The position numbers and the translations under genes are program-made. 64,000 nt of DNA from Roseovarius aestuarii (lineage in GTDB: Bacteria; Pseudomonadota; Alphaproteobacteria; Rhodobacterales; Rhodobacteraceae): contig JAPWHL010000006.1 of assembly GCA_027214255.1 (NCBI GenBank), positions 1 through 64,000 on the forward strand. The letters run 5' to 3'. The notes below the pieces were generated by a model. That model saw only the letters and a list, made by a program, of their open reading frames with translations, did no database searches and had not been told where the DNA came from. Numbering within the stretch: position 1 is the stretch's first letter; every line of letters begins with the position of its first letter. Positions 62,936 through 64,000 of this stretch are shown piece by piece.

Positions 62936-63658
62936 TTAATCCTTAAGCGCGGTTAGTGCGGCCCCCAAATCCAATGCACCATCATACAATGCACGCCCCG
63001 ATATGGCGCCGTTCAGTGCGGCTCCACAATCGCGCAAGGCGATCAGATCTTCCAGCGAACTGACCCCGCCCGACGCGATCACCGGGATACTGACGGCGCG
63101 GGCCAACGCCGCTGTTGCGTCGATATTCGGACCCTGCATCGCGCCGTCGCGATTGATATCGGTATAGATGATGGCCGACACGCCTGCGTCTTCAAACGAA
63201 CGTGCCAGATCGGTCACTTCGACATCGGTTTCCTCGGCCCAGCCTTTGGTTGCCACGCGACCGCCGCGTGCATCGATGCCCACAGCCACGTGACCGGGAA
63301 ATGCGCGCGCCGCGTCGCGCACAAGCGTCGGATTTTCGACTGCCACAGTGCCCAGAATGACGCGCGCCAGCCCCTTGTCCAGCCATTGTTCAATCGTGGC
63401 CATATCGCGAATGCCGCCGCCAAGCTGAGCAGGCACCTTGCAGCGCTTCAAGATCGCCTCGACCGGGGCCGCGTTAACCGGTGTGCCCGCGAATGCGCCG
63501 TTCAGATCCACCAGATGCAGCCATTCACAGCCCGCAGCGACAAAGGCCTCGGCCTGCGCGGCGGGATCGTCATTGAATACGGTCGCGGCGTCCATTTCAC
63601 CGCGCAAAAGGCGCACGGCCTGTCCATCCTTGAGGTCGATTGCGGGGTAGAGGATCAT
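62936..63658 (-). CDS. hisA: Phosphoribosylformimino-5-aminoimidazole carboxamide ribotide isomerase
   Basis: 240 residues of a TIM barrel related to HisF. '[17 protein letters not shown]' carries the catalytic Asp-8, '[20 protein letters not shown]' the second Asp, and '[10 protein letters not shown]' and '[14 protein letters not shown]' the phosphate sites. It opens the ribose ring of ProFAR. It is separated from hisF by the opposite-strand DUF302 gene, about 655 bases in all. Confidence 0.95.
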   Translation of the reverse strand: MILYPAIDLKDGQAVRLLRGEMDAATVFNDDPAAQAEAFVAAGCEWLHLVDLNGAFAGTPVNAAPVEAILKRCKVPAQLGGGIRDMATIEQWLDKGLARVILGTVAVENPTLVRDAARAFPGHVAVGIDARGGRVATKGWAEETDVEVTDLARSFEDAGVSAIIYTDINRDGAMQGPNIDATAALARAVSIPVIASGGVSSLEDLIALRDCGAALNGAISGRALYDGALDLGAALTALKD

Positions 63659-63812
63659 GGGTCTCGCTTTCCTATAGGCCTATGCGCCCTAAAAGCACGG
63701 CGGCCCGGAATTTGCAACGCGACCCAACGTCATTGTTGATCCAAAGGCCTTGATTGCGCCACCATCGCCGCAGCGTTTACGGAGGTTATGAACGCTTAGG
63801 GAGGATATGAAG

Positions 63813-64000
63813 ATGAAACGAATTTTACTGGCCGGGATGGTCGTGTTTTTGAGTGCAGGCATTGCCGCTGCGGCGGACCCTTTGGAAGGGACGTGGCGCA
63901 CTGCACAGGACGACAACGGTAATTCTGGGCTGATCAAGGTCGCGCCATGCGGGGCGAAACTGTGCGGCACACTGATCAAAGCCTTTGATCCGGCAGGCAA
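63813..64000 (+). CDS. Exported DUF2147-family protein, partial (3' end outside window)
   Basis: ATG 63813 has AGGGAGG 8 bases upstream; ATG 63807 is too close to it. The signal peptide is 'MKRILLAGMVVFLSAGIAAA'. 'DPLEGTWRTAQDDNGNSGLI' and 'VAPCGAKLCGTLIKAFD' match the start of DUF2147 proteins, a lipocalin-like secreted family of unknown function. The frame is open at base 64000. It is divergent from hisA. Confidence 0.85.
   Translation, partial: MKRILLAGMVVFLSAGIAAAADPLEGTWRTAQDDNGNSGLIKVAPCGAKLCGTLIKAFDPAG

Overview
The window reads as a stretch of alphaproteobacterial chromosome from the Rhodobacteraceae (Roseobacter/Rhodobacter group). The support is GC-rich genes with tight ATGA overlaps, an Irr-type Fur regulator beside fabA, a ScfR/PccR-type regulator beside propionyl-CoA carboxylase genes, a tmk-holB-tatD operon headed by a SPOR lipoprotein and a D,D-carboxypeptidase, and branched-chain amino-acid-type ABC transporters. 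No rRNA, CRISPR array, replication origin or intact transposon is visible.

Bases 1-5600 look accessory. They are more AT-rich and sparsely coded, and they hold a gene fragment open at the left edge, a secreted ClpP-like protein with an extra C-terminal domain, a small GIY-YIG-like protein, an IS3-family remnant, an HNH endonuclease and an unrecognised 357-residue protein. The region ends at the 3' end of tRNA-Ser(UGA), a classic island boundary. Bases 5957-12827 carry a cell-wall, nucleotide and replication operon (SPOR lipoprotein, D,D-carboxypeptidase, tmk, holB, tatD, metallo-beta-lactamase-fold hydrolase) followed by two transporters. Bases 12824-17945, on the minus strand, are a catabolic cluster: haloacid dehalogenase, alpha/beta hydrolase, PLP dehydratase, endonuclease/exonuclease/phosphatase protein and an enolase-superfamily enzyme. 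Bases 18137-32436 hold an FKBP isomerase, a quinone reductase-like enzyme, irr/fabA, a cAMP phosphodiesterase-like protein, pyruvate carboxylase, an FMN-dependent 2-hydroxyacid oxidase, a DMT transporter, an orphan Tat-exported peptide-type binding protein and a divergent choline-sulfatase.

Bases 33653-46638 form a propionyl-CoA assimilation region: a PccR-like regulator, a Bcr/CflA transporter, pccB, pccA and single-chain methylmalonyl-CoA mutase, interleaved with small lipoproteins or secreted proteins of unknown role. TTTGCAAA-type sites, the core known for this regulator family, lie in front of both the regulator and pccB. Three 24-bp palindromic repeats sit directly upstream of pccA. Propionyl-CoA would be carboxylated by PccA/PccB and isomerised by the mutase to succinyl-CoA.

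Bases 50190-57935 hold a complete branched-chain-type ABC importer (binding protein, two permeases, two ATPases, a TPR-like accessory gene), a GntR/FadR-family regulator, and a second binding protein that has lost its export signal. GACCA/TGGTC half-sites are clustered between the regulator and the importer. This is the best candidate here for an undescribed arrangement: a cytosolic solute sensor next to its transport paralogue. The right end (58077-64000) has tRNA-Tyr, rlmB, small conserved proteins, and hisA, hisF and hisE, with hisA and hisF separated by an opposite-strand DUF302 gene. The lepA gene and an aspartate/glutamate racemase-family gene lie between the propionate and transporter regions.
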